DNA from: Chloracidobacterium sp.
Lineage (GTDB): Bacteria; Acidobacteriota; Blastocatellia; Pyrinomonadales; Pyrinomonadaceae
Assembly (NCBI GenBank): GCA_015075585.1
Contig: JABTUB010000001.1
Span: forward strand, 248,001-312,000
Length of the DNA stretch: 64,000 nt
Direction: 5' to 3'
Shown: in pieces, positions 51,300 to 59,978 of the stretch
Layout of the letters: every line of letters begins with the position of its first letter
How positions within the stretch are numbered: the stretch's first letter is position 1
Notes under the pieces: generated by a model
Told to the model about the DNA's origin: nothing
Database searches by the model: none
The model's input: only the letters and a program-made list of their open reading frames with translations
Made by a program: the position numbers and the translations under genes

Positions 51300-53555
51300 A
51301 TGAGCAGGTATCTTCTTACCGTGTTCGCGGTAATTCTCGGCGCACTGGTCTGCGCAACGACGACGAACGGACAGTATCGGATCACCATTATCGATGATAA
51401 GGGCTCGCCCATAAAAGGGGCAAAGGTAACGGTAACATGCCCCGACGACTTAGAACGTAAAGGCGTGTCCGATGCCAACGGCGTTTTTCAATGGATCCCG
51501 AGTTACAAAGGCAACTGCGATGTGTCGATCCGCTCTCCGCAGATCGAGGACATCGATGCGCAGATCTTCGTGCGTGGCTCTGAAGCTGTGACGGTGACCG
51601 CGCGGCGGAAATCGAAGGCGGCTGCAAAGGGAACGAACTGCCCGCCCGAGAACAGGCTCCCCGGCGGTAAGTGCAACTCGACAAAGTCGTTACTATTGTT
51701 AGACAGAGAAAGTAGGCCAATTGCCGGGGCAGAAATTTTTTTGGACTGCGGGAATTTCGATACCCAAGGCTTTGCGGATCGACGGGGTCGTTTCTATTTC
51801 CAAACCCAGGGTAGCGACTCATGCACCGCCAGCATCCAGCACCCGGATTTTGATTCTGCCGAGCAGGAGATCGATCTAACTCGGGATCCGCGCGTCGAGA
51901 TCTTTACCGTGACTCTCGACAGAGGACTGGCAAGAGGCTTTGTCGTGACCGTTCTCGATGAAGAATCGGGACGGCCCATTCAGGGGGTAGAGATCGCCGT
52001 AAGTTCGATGAATGACGCTTGGAGCGGTGCGACGGACGCGGCCGGCAAGGCTGAGCTGGGTTCATTGCTGGTTCCGGGCGGCTATAGCATTACGGCCAAA
52101 CATCGCAACTACTATGACGCGTCCAGCCGTGTCGAGGTACCGAGAGGCGTAGGGCGAGTATTCTCGACGGGGCTGTCAATGCGTAAGAAGGAGCACATCA
52201 AGACCGTCCGTGTACTGGTGGTAGAGAGCGAAAGCGACAAACCTATTGGAGAGGCCGACGTGCGTTTGATCGGAGACTGGTTCTCGTCTTACTCGGGAAC
52301 GACCGGCGGCGACGGAGTTGCGGGCATTCCGATCGATCGTGCCGGGCGGTTTCGCATAGAGGTCACCAGGGACAACTACTTTCCGGCCAACAGTGTGCTC
52401 ACAGTGGCTCCGGGCGCAGCCGAGAGTGACCTGCAGGTTACTGTTCCGATGGCCAAGCGGCAAATAGATCCTGGCGGTTCACCCGTCAAGGTCAAGGTCC
52501 TCGGCCAACGTCTCGACGGCACGACGGTGGTCCTCGACGGCGCGGTGGTAACACCCGGCGAAGGCGATCCTGTCCTAACAGGGCAAGATGGCTGGGCGAC
52601 CGTCCGCTTTCCGGGCTATGTCGGTGATAGTTCATCGATCAAGGTCACGAAAGCGGGTTACGATGACTCCTCACGGCCATTAACCGTTCCGCGCTTCAGC
52701 ACGACTGTGACGGCGCCGGAGATCACGATCACGCTCAAGGAAAAGCTCACCGGCCTAAAGCTTCGAATCGAGGTCTCTGATAGAGATACGGGCAAAACCA
52801 TCAGCGGAGCGACAGTAAACCTCGGCAAATTCGGCTCGGCCTCGACTGATTCGAGCGGGATGGCTGAATTCAACCTTCCTTTGGACCAACTTAGCGGGAT
52901 AGCATCGATCACTGCCGTTGCCGCGGCCAATGGCTACACGGAAGCTAGAAGCTCTATCGCCGGAGACGTGCTTCTACCGAATGCCGAACCCCGCTATTAC
53001 TCCATAGCGATACGAAGGAAATATTCCTCTGCAACACCGAACCCGTACGAGGTCGGCGCCGTTTGGAAACTCGTTCAGGGATATCCCCGAATGGGCGATG
53101 ACCTTGCAAATCTAAATAAGTTGAACCCAAATAATGCGGCCTCACCCGGAACACTGAGCTTCGAGCATAAAGGCGGGATCGTTAGCACGTTTACGTTCGA
53201 TACTCCGCCCGATGAACTGGTTTGGGGAGCGACGGTGAAACTTAGCATGTCCGGAACGAGCCTCACTCCCGCAGACGCGAACGAGGCGTCTATGGCCAGA
53301 ATATCGGTCAATGATTCGATCACGGTCACGAGCAGCTTGGAAGGAAAGCTAAAGTCGGGGAAGTACCCTAACTCAAGTTTCGCGATTTTCCCGTTCATGC
53401 GTAATCAACCCCAGGACGGGACGTGGACGACATCGGATACGATTACGTTTGAATTCAAGCCGAGGTCGGGGGCGTCCTTTAATATTGAGTTTTGTGTAGC
53501 CTGGAGCAGAAGTTCCTGCTTCATCTACAGCTACGAGCCGGCTCCGCAGAAGTAG
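51300..53555 (+). CDS. Large exported protein with repeated carboxypeptidase-regulatory-like domains
   Basis: The 751-residue protein starts at an ATG with a strong GGGGAGG ribosome site and has a signal peptide (about 1-25, TTNGQ). At least five beta-sandwich modules of the CarboxypepD_reg/Cna-B type follow, recognisable by DDKGSPIKGAKVTV, DRESRPIAGAEIFL, DEESGRPIQGVEIAV, ESESDKPIGEADVRL and DRDTGKTISGATVNL, each with a G-x-a turn. The C-terminal 180 residues are a different, unassigned domain. Two pairs of Cys (around 46-75 and 145-175) may be disulfides. It is probably a surface or periplasmic binding or structural protein. Confidence 0.75.
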   Translation: MSRYLLTVFAVILGALVCATTTNGQYRITIIDDKGSPIKGAKVTVTCPDDLERKGVSDANGVFQWIPSYKGNCDVSIRSPQIEDIDAQIFVRGSEAVTVTARRKSKAAAKGTNCPPENRLPGGKCNSTKSLLLLDRESRPIAGAEIFLDCGNFDTQGFADRRGRFYFQTQGSDSCTASIQHPDFDSAEQEIDLTRDPRVEIFTVTLDRGLARGFVVTVLDEESGRPIQGVEIAVSSMNDAWSGATDAAGKAELGSLLVPGGYSITAKHRNYYDASSRVEVPRGVGRVFSTGLSMRKKEHIKTVRVLVVESESDKPIGEADVRLIGDWFSSYSGTTGGDGVAGIPIDRAGRFRIEVTRDNYFPANSVLTVAPGAAESDLQVTVPMAKRQIDPGGSPVKVKVLGQRLDGTTVVLDGAVVTPGEGDPVLTGQDGWATVRFPGYVGDSSSIKVTKAGYDDSSRPLTVPRFSTTVTAPEITITLKEKLTGLKLRIEVSDRDTGKTISGATVNLGKFGSASTDSSGMAEFNLPLDQLSGIASITAVAAANGYTEARSSIAGDVLLPNAEPRYYSIAIRRKYSSATPNPYEVGAVWKLVQGYPRMGDDLANLNKLNPNNAASPGTLSFEHKGGIVSTFTFDTPPDELVWGATVKLSMSGTSLTPADANEASMARISVNDSITVTSSLEGKLKSGKYPNSSFAIFPFMRNQPQDGTWTTSDTITFEFKPRSGASFNIEFCVAWSRSSCFIYSYEPAPQK

Positions 53556-53637
53556 CTAGTATAAGTTGGGTCAGCAATAGGTCTAGCAAGCCGAAACTAC
53601 GAAATGGTATCATTGGATTTGACCGGTAGTTGTAGTT

Positions 53638-55917
53638 ATGGCAGACATAGACGCATACAAAGATAAATTCAGCGACAGTGGCCGACGGGTGCTTGAGACG
53701 GCACTCGGCGAATCGAAGAAACGTGATCAGAATTACGTGTCGATCGAGCATGTGCTGCATGCATTGGCCTTTGAGGAGGATGACCTGTTCTCGGCGACGA
53801 TGCGCGACCTTTCGGTCGATCCGCGTTCGGTCAAGATGCTGATCGAGAAGCGCCTTGAGAACGGCCGTCAGCACTCGGGTACGGGTTTTCGCATTGCACC
53901 CGAGACGACCGAGCTGTTCAAACGCGCGATGGATCGCGCCCGTTCGCAGAGCCGCCGTGTCATCGACGGCAGCGATATCTTCTATGTGTTGTCAAATGAT
54001 GACCGGAGCGTGCTGAACGAGATATTGCAAAATCTCGGCGTGTCATCGGACGAGGTTGCCACCGTCGCCCGCGCGCGCATCAACAGCCGCCAAAAGGAGG
54101 AAGAAAGGGTACGGCAGAAATACGAGCTGCCGTCCTTCCTTCGGCATTTCGGCATTTCGATGAACAAGCTTGCGCGGCAGGACAAGATCCCGCCGACGAT
54201 CGGGCGTGAGAACGAGATACGCCAGATGATCGAGATATTATCGCACCGCGAGCGCTCGAACTCACCAATGCTTGTCGGTGAACCGGGCGTCGGAAAGACG
54301 GCGGTCGTCGAAGGCCTGGCTCGGCTGATCGAGCTTGAACCGGAAAAGGTCCCTGCCAGATTGCAGGATGCCCATATCGTCCAGCTTCAGATGGGCGGCC
54401 TGGTCGCCGGCACGATGCTCCGCGGTATGTTCGAGGAGCGCATCAAGGGCATCATCGACGAGGTCAAAGAAAAGGAGAACATAATACTCTTCATCGATGA
54501 GGCGCACACGATCATCGGGGCCGGTGCCGCAATGGGAACCACAAGCGATGCGGCGAATATGTTCAAGTCGGCGCTCGCACGCGGGGAACTCCGCATCATC
54601 GGAGCAACGACGCTGACGGAATACAAGGAATTCATCGGCGAGGACGAGGCCCTTTCGAGGCGTTTTCGGCTTGTAAAGGTAAAAGAGCCGACAATAGACG
54701 AAACCCGGCAGATATTGATGGGCCTCAAACCGAGGCTCGAACGCAACTATTCGGTGACGATATCTGAGGAGGCTATCGACACGGCGCTTGAGATGTCGCC
54801 GAAATACATACGCAACTTGCACCTTCCCGACAAGGCCATCGGCTGGCTCGACACTGCATCGGTCAAGGTCGAGATCGGCGAAACGTCAGAGATGGTCGTC
54901 CGTCCCGAACACATAATCGATGTGATCAGCCAAGAGTCGCATATCCCAAAGGATATGATCTACCGCGATACGTCCGATCGCTTTTCGTCGATGGAAGACG
55001 ATCTCGGGCGGCGTGTCATCGGGCAAAAGGATGCTGTTCGCGCCGTTGCCGAACGTCTCAGGCTCAATAAAGGGCCGCTCAAAGAGAATCATTATGCCCC
55101 GGACGGCGTGTTGCTGTTCCTCGGGCCGACGGGCGTCGGTAAGACCGAGCTTGCAAAGGCCGTTGCGGAATTCATGTTCGGCGATGAACACAAGATGATC
55201 CGCATCGATATGAGCGAATACGGCGACGGAACCGTAGGCATCGAAAAGCTCATCGGCATGCCTCGCGGCATCGTCGGCTCTGAGCGCGGCGGCATTTTGA
55301 CCGAGCAGCTTCGCGACGATCCTTACACCGTGCTGCTGCTTGACGAGGTCGAGAAGGCGTCGCCGTATCTGATGAACATCTTTCTGCAGGCGTTTGACGA
55401 GGGTTGGATAACCGACGGACGCGGCAAGAAGGTCTATCTGTCGGACGCGATCGTCATAATGACATCGAATTTGGGCAGCGATAACTTCAAGCGTTTTGAG
55501 AAGCCGCTCGGCTTTGGTATGAAGTCGCTCGGCGATATCAAGGCAATTCACGGCGATGTGATGAAGGCGGCGGAAAAGCGCTTTACGCCCGAGTTCCGCA
55601 ACCGCATTGATGAGATCGTCGTCTTTTCGCCGCTTACGATGGACGAGGTGCGCGAGATAGCAAAGCTCTATCTGCGAAAGATACAAAAGATAATGGAGCA
55701 CCAAGGCAAATTCGTAGAAGTTACCGAGGCCGCACTCGACCTTCTTACCGAAAAAGGATATTCGCCGTCGTACGGTGCCCGCTTCCTCAAACGGCACATC
55801 GATCAGAAGGTGAAACTTCCCATAACAAATGATTGGAAGCTTGCCGTTAAGTTCGTCGTCGATGCAGTTGACGGCGAGATCGTAGTGCGGTCGGGTGAAG
55901 TTTTTAGCTTGAACTAG
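53638..55917 (+). CDS. ClpA/ClpC-type AAA+ unfoldase
   Basis: The 759-residue Hsp100 protein has a Clp-N double repeat (1-145). AAA-1 has Walker A GEPGVGKT (about 216) and LFIDEAHTIIGAGAAMG. There is no long M domain. AAA-2 has GPTGVGKT (about 496), then EYGDGTVGIEKLIGMP and TPEFRNRIDEI. The loop before the last motif carries L-G-F (KPLGFGMKS, about 624), which fits the [LIV]-G-[FL] tripeptide used to dock ClpP, so this is a proteolytic partner and not a disaggregase. It lacks the ClpC M-domain, so is ClpA-like in layout. It has its own 82-bp upstream gap and a terminator. No clpP or clpS gene is adjacent. Confidence 0.9.
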   Translation: MADIDAYKDKFSDSGRRVLETALGESKKRDQNYVSIEHVLHALAFEEDDLFSATMRDLSVDPRSVKMLIEKRLENGRQHSGTGFRIAPETTELFKRAMDRARSQSRRVIDGSDIFYVLSNDDRSVLNEILQNLGVSSDEVATVARARINSRQKEEERVRQKYELPSFLRHFGISMNKLARQDKIPPTIGRENEIRQMIEILSHRERSNSPMLVGEPGVGKTAVVEGLARLIELEPEKVPARLQDAHIVQLQMGGLVAGTMLRGMFEERIKGIIDEVKEKENIILFIDEAHTIIGAGAAMGTTSDAANMFKSALARGELRIIGATTLTEYKEFIGEDEALSRRFRLVKVKEPTIDETRQILMGLKPRLERNYSVTISEEAIDTALEMSPKYIRNLHLPDKAIGWLDTASVKVEIGETSEMVVRPEHIIDVISQESHIPKDMIYRDTSDRFSSMEDDLGRRVIGQKDAVRAVAERLRLNKGPLKENHYAPDGVLLFLGPTGVGKTELAKAVAEFMFGDEHKMIRIDMSEYGDGTVGIEKLIGMPRGIVGSERGGILTEQLRDDPYTVLLLDEVEKASPYLMNIFLQAFDEGWITDGRGKKVYLSDAIVIMTSNLGSDNFKRFEKPLGFGMKSLGDIKAIHGDVMKAAEKRFTPEFRNRIDEIVVFSPLTMDEVREIAKLYLRKIQKIMEHQGKFVEVTEAALDLLTEKGYSPSYGARFLKRHIDQKVKLPITNDWKLAVKFVVDAVDGEIVVRSGEVFSLN

Positions 55918-55943
55918 GCCGCCGGGAACAATTTTAGGCATCT

Positions 55944-55986
55944 AAGGCTTTGGTGAAAGCAATACGCCAAGGCCTTTTGTTTTTTT
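55944..55986 (+). terminator. Terminator overlapping the next gene's start region
   Basis: AAGGCTTTGG and CCAAGGCCTT form an imperfect stem followed by TTTTG and a seven-T run. It ends one base before ATG 55987, so the following gene must have a promoter inside or upstream of the hairpin, or be expressed by read-through. Confidence 0.8.
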
Positions 55987-57075
55987 ATGATGAGAACGGC
56001 GGTATTTTTAGCAGTACTTTTGGCGGTGTCGGTATCGGCATCCTTCGGGCAGGAAACGAAACTCAAGATCATTGAACAGCCTCGCCCCGAGCTTCCCGCA
56101 CGCCATTCGACCCTCGATGTCCAGGGTACGGTCGGCCTGCGGGTGGAGTTTCGCGAAGACGGCACTATCGGCGAGGTCAGTGTTGTCAAGCACCTCACGA
56201 ATGAGCTGGATCAACTGGCAATGAAGGCTGTTCAGCGCATAAAGTTCGAACCTGAACGACGCGACGGCAAAGCCGTTGCCATCACGCGAACGCTTGAATA
56301 CACGTACAGTTGGAATGGCGGCTGGCGCGAGATCGAACGCGAACAGGATGAGAAAGCCGGCGATCCCGCAAAGGCGGAGGAGATCATAAAACGTGCCGTA
56401 GCCGCGCTCGGCGGAGACAGCTATCTAAAGGTAACGTCGCAGATCGGCCGAGGACGTTTCAGCCTTATACGCGAAGGTACTGTCGCATCATTTCAGTCAT
56501 TCGTCGATATCATTGTCTTTCCTAATAAGGAACTTACGGAATTCAAAGGAGCCGGAATGCACACCGTTCAAGCGAACAGCGGCGATACCGGCTGGGTGTT
56601 CGATGCCGACGAGAAGCTGATAAAACAGCAGAACGCTGTCCAATTAGCGAACTTCAAATTCGGAATAAGGACGAACCTGGACACGCTGCTTCGCGGATAT
56701 TGGCGCGGTGAAGGCGAAGTGCGTTACACAGGCCGGCGGCGGGCAAGCCTCGGCAAACGCAACGACGTTGTGCGGCTTATCTACAAGGACGGCCTAATTG
56801 TTGAGTTCGAGTTCGCGGCCGATGACGCACTGCCGCAGAAGGTATCTTACAAACGCCTGACAGCGGACGGCGAAGAGATCGCCGAAGAGGACCGCTATGC
56901 ACAGTTCGTCGATATCGGCGGTGTAAAAGTGCCGTTCATTATCGATCGCTTCACCGACGGCAAACAGTCCTCACGCATCAATTACGAATCGGTCGAATTC
57001 AATAGAACGATCCCCGATTCCGTATTCGCAATGCCAAAGGATGCAAAGGCCGTGAAGAAGCAGATCGCTCTCTAG
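55987..57075 (+). CDS. Exported TonB-C domain / LolA-like fusion protein
   Basis: The 362-residue protein has a signal peptide (about 1-21, ASFGQ). A TonB C-terminal-like domain follows (about 25-105; VQGTVGLRVEFREDGTIGEV, LDQLAMKAVQRIKFEPERRDGK). A second domain (about 125-345) has a LolA/outer-membrane-lipoprotein-carrier-like pattern: AVAALGGDSYLKVTSQIGRG, DTGWVFDADEKLIKQQN, VRLIYKDGLIVEFEF and FVDIGGVKVPFIIDRF. No anchor helix precedes the TonB domain, so it is periplasmic. The ribosome site is overlapped by the upstream terminator's T-run. The function is unknown; an envelope-related carrier or sensor is plausible. Confidence 0.72.
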   Translation: MMRTAVFLAVLLAVSVSASFGQETKLKIIEQPRPELPARHSTLDVQGTVGLRVEFREDGTIGEVSVVKHLTNELDQLAMKAVQRIKFEPERRDGKAVAITRTLEYTYSWNGGWREIEREQDEKAGDPAKAEEIIKRAVAALGGDSYLKVTSQIGRGRFSLIREGTVASFQSFVDIIVFPNKELTEFKGAGMHTVQANSGDTGWVFDADEKLIKQQNAVQLANFKFGIRTNLDTLLRGYWRGEGEVRYTGRRRASLGKRNDVVRLIYKDGLIVEFEFAADDALPQKVSYKRLTADGEEIAEEDRYAQFVDIGGVKVPFIIDRFTDGKQSSRINYESVEFNRTIPDSVFAMPKDAKAVKKQIAL

Positions 57076-57172
57076 TATTCCACTAATATTTTAATGAGTG
57101 AGCGAAGATACATCTCGTCGGAGTGCCCTCAAGCCTTCAAAGATGAGCAGCGTAAGGTACAATATCATCACA

Positions 57173-57490
57173 ATGCAGAATAGGATCGAAGTTTTTGAAC
57201 AAATGCTGGCGGCTGACCCGTCGAACACGATGGTTATGTTCGGCCTTGCCAAGGAATACGAAAAGCTTGGCGAAGATGCAAAGGTCATCGGCCTGTTGGA
57301 GCGGTATTTTTCGAGTGCGGACGATCAGGGTAATGCATACGGCGTACTCGCCAGGGCGTATTTCCGCGCGGGCGACACTGCAAAAGCGCGCGCGGCGTAC
57401 GAGGATGGGATCAAGGCCGCTTTAGCACACGGCCATCCGTCAATGGCAGAAGAATATCAAATGGCGATCGAGGATGACCTCGGCGGCTGA
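57173..57490 (+). CDS. Small TPR protein
   Basis: The 105-residue protein contains about two TPR units (VMFGLAKEYEKLGEDAKVIGLLERY and AYGVLARAYFRAGDTAKARAAYEDG). The ATG at 57173 gives a typical short TPR protein. An in-frame GTG at 57098 adds 25 residues without TPR character. It is probably a cytoplasmic protein-binding module; the partner is unknown. It converges on the cyclophilin gene. Confidence 0.7.
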   Translation: MQNRIEVFEQMLAADPSNTMVMFGLAKEYEKLGEDAKVIGLLERYFSSADDQGNAYGVLARAYFRAGDTAKARAAYEDGIKAALAHGHPSMAEEYQMAIEDDLGG

Positions 57491-57539
57491 TACGGCAAGC
57501 CACGGCCGGTTAGGTTCGAAGTAAGATCATTCGTGTCGA

Positions 57540-58196
57540 TCACTGACACTCGATGACGCTTGCCTTTTTTATCCTTACCGGTTTGTCAGGTGTTTCGCCG
57601 GTAACAGGTGCTTTATTTATTGCATCGACGACATCCATGCCCTTGGTTACGCGGCCGAACGCTGCGAAAGTGCCATCAAGATGCGGGGCGGCCTCGACCA
57701 AAATAAAGAAGTTCGCCGTTGCCGAGTTCGGCTCATCGCTGCGGGCCAGCGAGACGATGCCGCGCTCGTGCTTGATCTTGCTCGGTTCGTCCGGAACTTT
57801 TCGGTTGGCTCGTTTACCGTACTTTTCGATCCCGGCATCTCGCGTCCAAAGATTGCCTCCCTGTATCACAAAATCAGGCACGACGCGGCTGAATGTCGTT
57901 GTGTCAAAAAGCCCTAACGCCGTAAGATTCAAGAAATTACGCACTGATTCGGGGGCACTTTCGGGAAACAGCTCGATCTCGATCAGGCCTGCTTCGGTGT
58001 CGAGTTGAACGCACTTCGATGCCATTGTCGCAGCATCGGCCTTGTCAAAAGGCTCTGCCGGAGCTTCGGCCGCGGGCCGAACATTCGTCTTTTGCTGCGG
58101 CGTCGGCTTTGGAACAGCGTTCTGCGAAAACCCTTGTGCCGCGGCCAACGTAATAAACATCATCGAGAATAATACACGCATTAACATCGCTTTCAT
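57540..58196 (-). CDS. Exported cyclophilin-type peptidyl-prolyl isomerase
   Basis: The 218-residue protein has a signal peptide (MLMRVLFSMMFITLAAAQGFSQ, from residue 4) and a Pro-rich linker. A cyclophilin domain follows: IELFPESAPESVRNFLNLTALGLFDTTTFSRVVPDFVIQGG with the catalytic Arg, then SLARSDEPNSATANFFILVEAAPHLDG and AFGRVTKGMDVVDAINK. It is shorter than eukaryotic cyclophilins, as bacterial periplasmic PpiA-like enzymes are. It isomerises prolyl bonds during folding of exported proteins. I chose the ATG at 58196; the longer frame upstream would overlap the divergent M1 peptidase gene. The two starts are 67 nt apart. Confidence 0.88.
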   Translation of the reverse strand: MKAMLMRVLFSMMFITLAAAQGFSQNAVPKPTPQQKTNVRPAAEAPAEPFDKADAATMASKCVQLDTEAGLIEIELFPESAPESVRNFLNLTALGLFDTTTFSRVVPDFVIQGGNLWTRDAGIEKYGKRANRKVPDEPSKIKHERGIVSLARSDEPNSATANFFILVEAAPHLDGTFAAFGRVTKGMDVVDAINKAPVTGETPDKPVRIKKASVIECQ

Positions 58197-58263
58197 TTTG
58201 ATGTATTCTCGAACTAAACCGTTGATAAGTAAAGCATCTTCCCACGGCTTGCCGGGAAAAATT

Positions 58264-59931
58264 ATGAAACTATTCAAAGCAGCCGTCATAGTCCTCTCCT
58301 CATTCATCATCGCCAACGCACAACGCGATCTCGGCGTTCGGCCTACTGAAACGGGCGGGCCGTTGAGGTTTGAGCAGGCGGCATTCGACGTTCAGACATA
58401 CGACATAAGTATTGATATCCGTCCGGCCGCCAAATCCGTTTCCGGCACGACCGTGATGACAGCGCGGATAAATGTGCCGACGAACATCATACAGCTCGAC
58501 CTCGATACGCCGTACACCATCAGCAAGCTGACCGTTGACGGCAAGGACGCAAAGTACAAATTCGAGGACGGCAAGATCTGGATCTCATTCCCGCTTACAA
58601 AGCAGGCCGGCGATATGGTTACAACGTCGATCAGCTATGCCGGAAAGCCGCGCGTCGCTCCGAGGCCGCCGTGGGTCGGAGGCTACATTTGGGAAAAGAC
58701 GCCGAGCGGTGCCGATTGGGTCTCGCTTGCGGTGCAGAATGACGGTGCGGATCTGATCTTCCCATGCAAGGATCATCCGTCGGACAAGGCTTCGCGTGTC
58801 GCGATGGCCATAACCGTGCCCGATCCGCTCATCGCCACCGGCCCGGGCAAACTCGTCGGCACGACGAAGCAGAGTAACGGCACCACGACCTACGATTGGC
58901 TGATGACCAACCCGATAGCCAATTACTCGATAGTCTTTAACGCCGCACCATATAAGCTTGTCGAGGACAAATACACCTCGATCGATGGGACCGTAATGCC
59001 GATAATGTTCTATGTGCTGCCCGAGGACGAAGCAAAGGCTACCGGACTGATCGAGCAGCAGAAGAAATACCTTGCGTTCTATGAGAAATATCTCGGGCCG
59101 TATCCATTCCGGTCACAAAAGGTCGGTATCACGGAGACGCCGCATTTAGGTATGGAGCATTCGACCAATATCGCGTACGGCAATCACTTCAAATATGATG
59201 CTGACGGTACGGATTTCCTGCTCCTGCATGAATTCGGCCATGAATACTGGGCAAATCTGGTGACCGCGACCGATTGGCGTGATTTTTGGATCCATGAGGG
59301 CTTCCAATCCTATATGGATACGCTTTATCAGGAATATCTGCACGGCAAAGAAGCGTATATTAAGACGATGGCGTCGCGTGCGAAGAGCTTCCGCAATATG
59401 CAGCCCGTTGCACCGCGTGAGATGAAGATCGCGTATCAGGTCTATATGGCCGCTCCCGATTACGTTGCCAGCGACGGCGATATTTACGGAAAAGGCGCGT
59501 ACTTCCTGCATACGCTGCGATACTTGATCGGCGACGAAACTTTCTTTAATGCCCTTCGTCATATGGCTTATCCGAGTAAGGATCGCGCCGCAATCACCGA
59601 CGGAAGACAGGCGCGGCTCGTCAATACTGATGATTTCCTGACCATTGCGGAGCAGGATTCGGGAAAGAGACTCGACTGGCTCTTTGAAATGTATCTGCGG
59701 CAGCCGAAATTGCCCAAGCTCGTGATCACGGCCGATGACGCTTGCACGAAAGACTGCACGCTTGGGCTTCGATGGGAAACGCCCGGCAATATGCCGTTCC
59801 CGATGCCGGTTGATGTGGTCATCAACGGCAAAACGCAGCGTGTCGAAATGACGGACGGCTCGGCTAAGGTCAAGTATTCGGGATCAGTGCCGGTTGTTGA
59901 TCCTGATAATTGGGTGCTAAAGGTTCGTTGA
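58264..59931 (+). CDS. Exported M1-family metallopeptidase
   Basis: The 555-residue protein has a signal peptide (about 1-20, IIANAQ). The M1 zinc site is H322-E-F-G-H326 with Glu345 after 18 residues (HEGFQS), the exact HExxHx18E spacing. The exopeptidase GxMEN motif is GMEHS here, with Asn replaced by His, so amino-terminal recognition may differ. An N-terminal beta-domain (about 30-220) and a reduced C-terminal region complete the protein, shorter than PepN (about 870). Periplasmic peptide hydrolysis is likely. The VWFA gene follows after 47 nt. Confidence 0.88.
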   Translation: MKLFKAAVIVLSSFIIANAQRDLGVRPTETGGPLRFEQAAFDVQTYDISIDIRPAAKSVSGTTVMTARINVPTNIIQLDLDTPYTISKLTVDGKDAKYKFEDGKIWISFPLTKQAGDMVTTSISYAGKPRVAPRPPWVGGYIWEKTPSGADWVSLAVQNDGADLIFPCKDHPSDKASRVAMAITVPDPLIATGPGKLVGTTKQSNGTTTYDWLMTNPIANYSIVFNAAPYKLVEDKYTSIDGTVMPIMFYVLPEDEAKATGLIEQQKKYLAFYEKYLGPYPFRSQKVGITETPHLGMEHSTNIAYGNHFKYDADGTDFLLLHEFGHEYWANLVTATDWRDFWIHEGFQSYMDTLYQEYLHGKEAYIKTMASRAKSFRNMQPVAPREMKIAYQVYMAAPDYVASDGDIYGKGAYFLHTLRYLIGDETFFNALRHMAYPSKDRAAITDGRQARLVNTDDFLTIAEQDSGKRLDWLFEMYLRQPKLPKLVITADDACTKDCTLGLRWETPGNMPFPMPVDVVINGKTQRVEMTDGSAKVKYSGSVPVVDPDNWVLKVR

Positions 59932-59978
59932 GCCTTTTGTGCATACTTTTCGGCTGCGGGTTCATCAAAGTTAATGTG

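Noticed and set aside
54886..55941. 351-codon minus-strand frame, and a similar one at 46514-47314
   Set aside because: Both lie antisense to Hsp100 genes with intact AAA motifs. They are composition artefacts.
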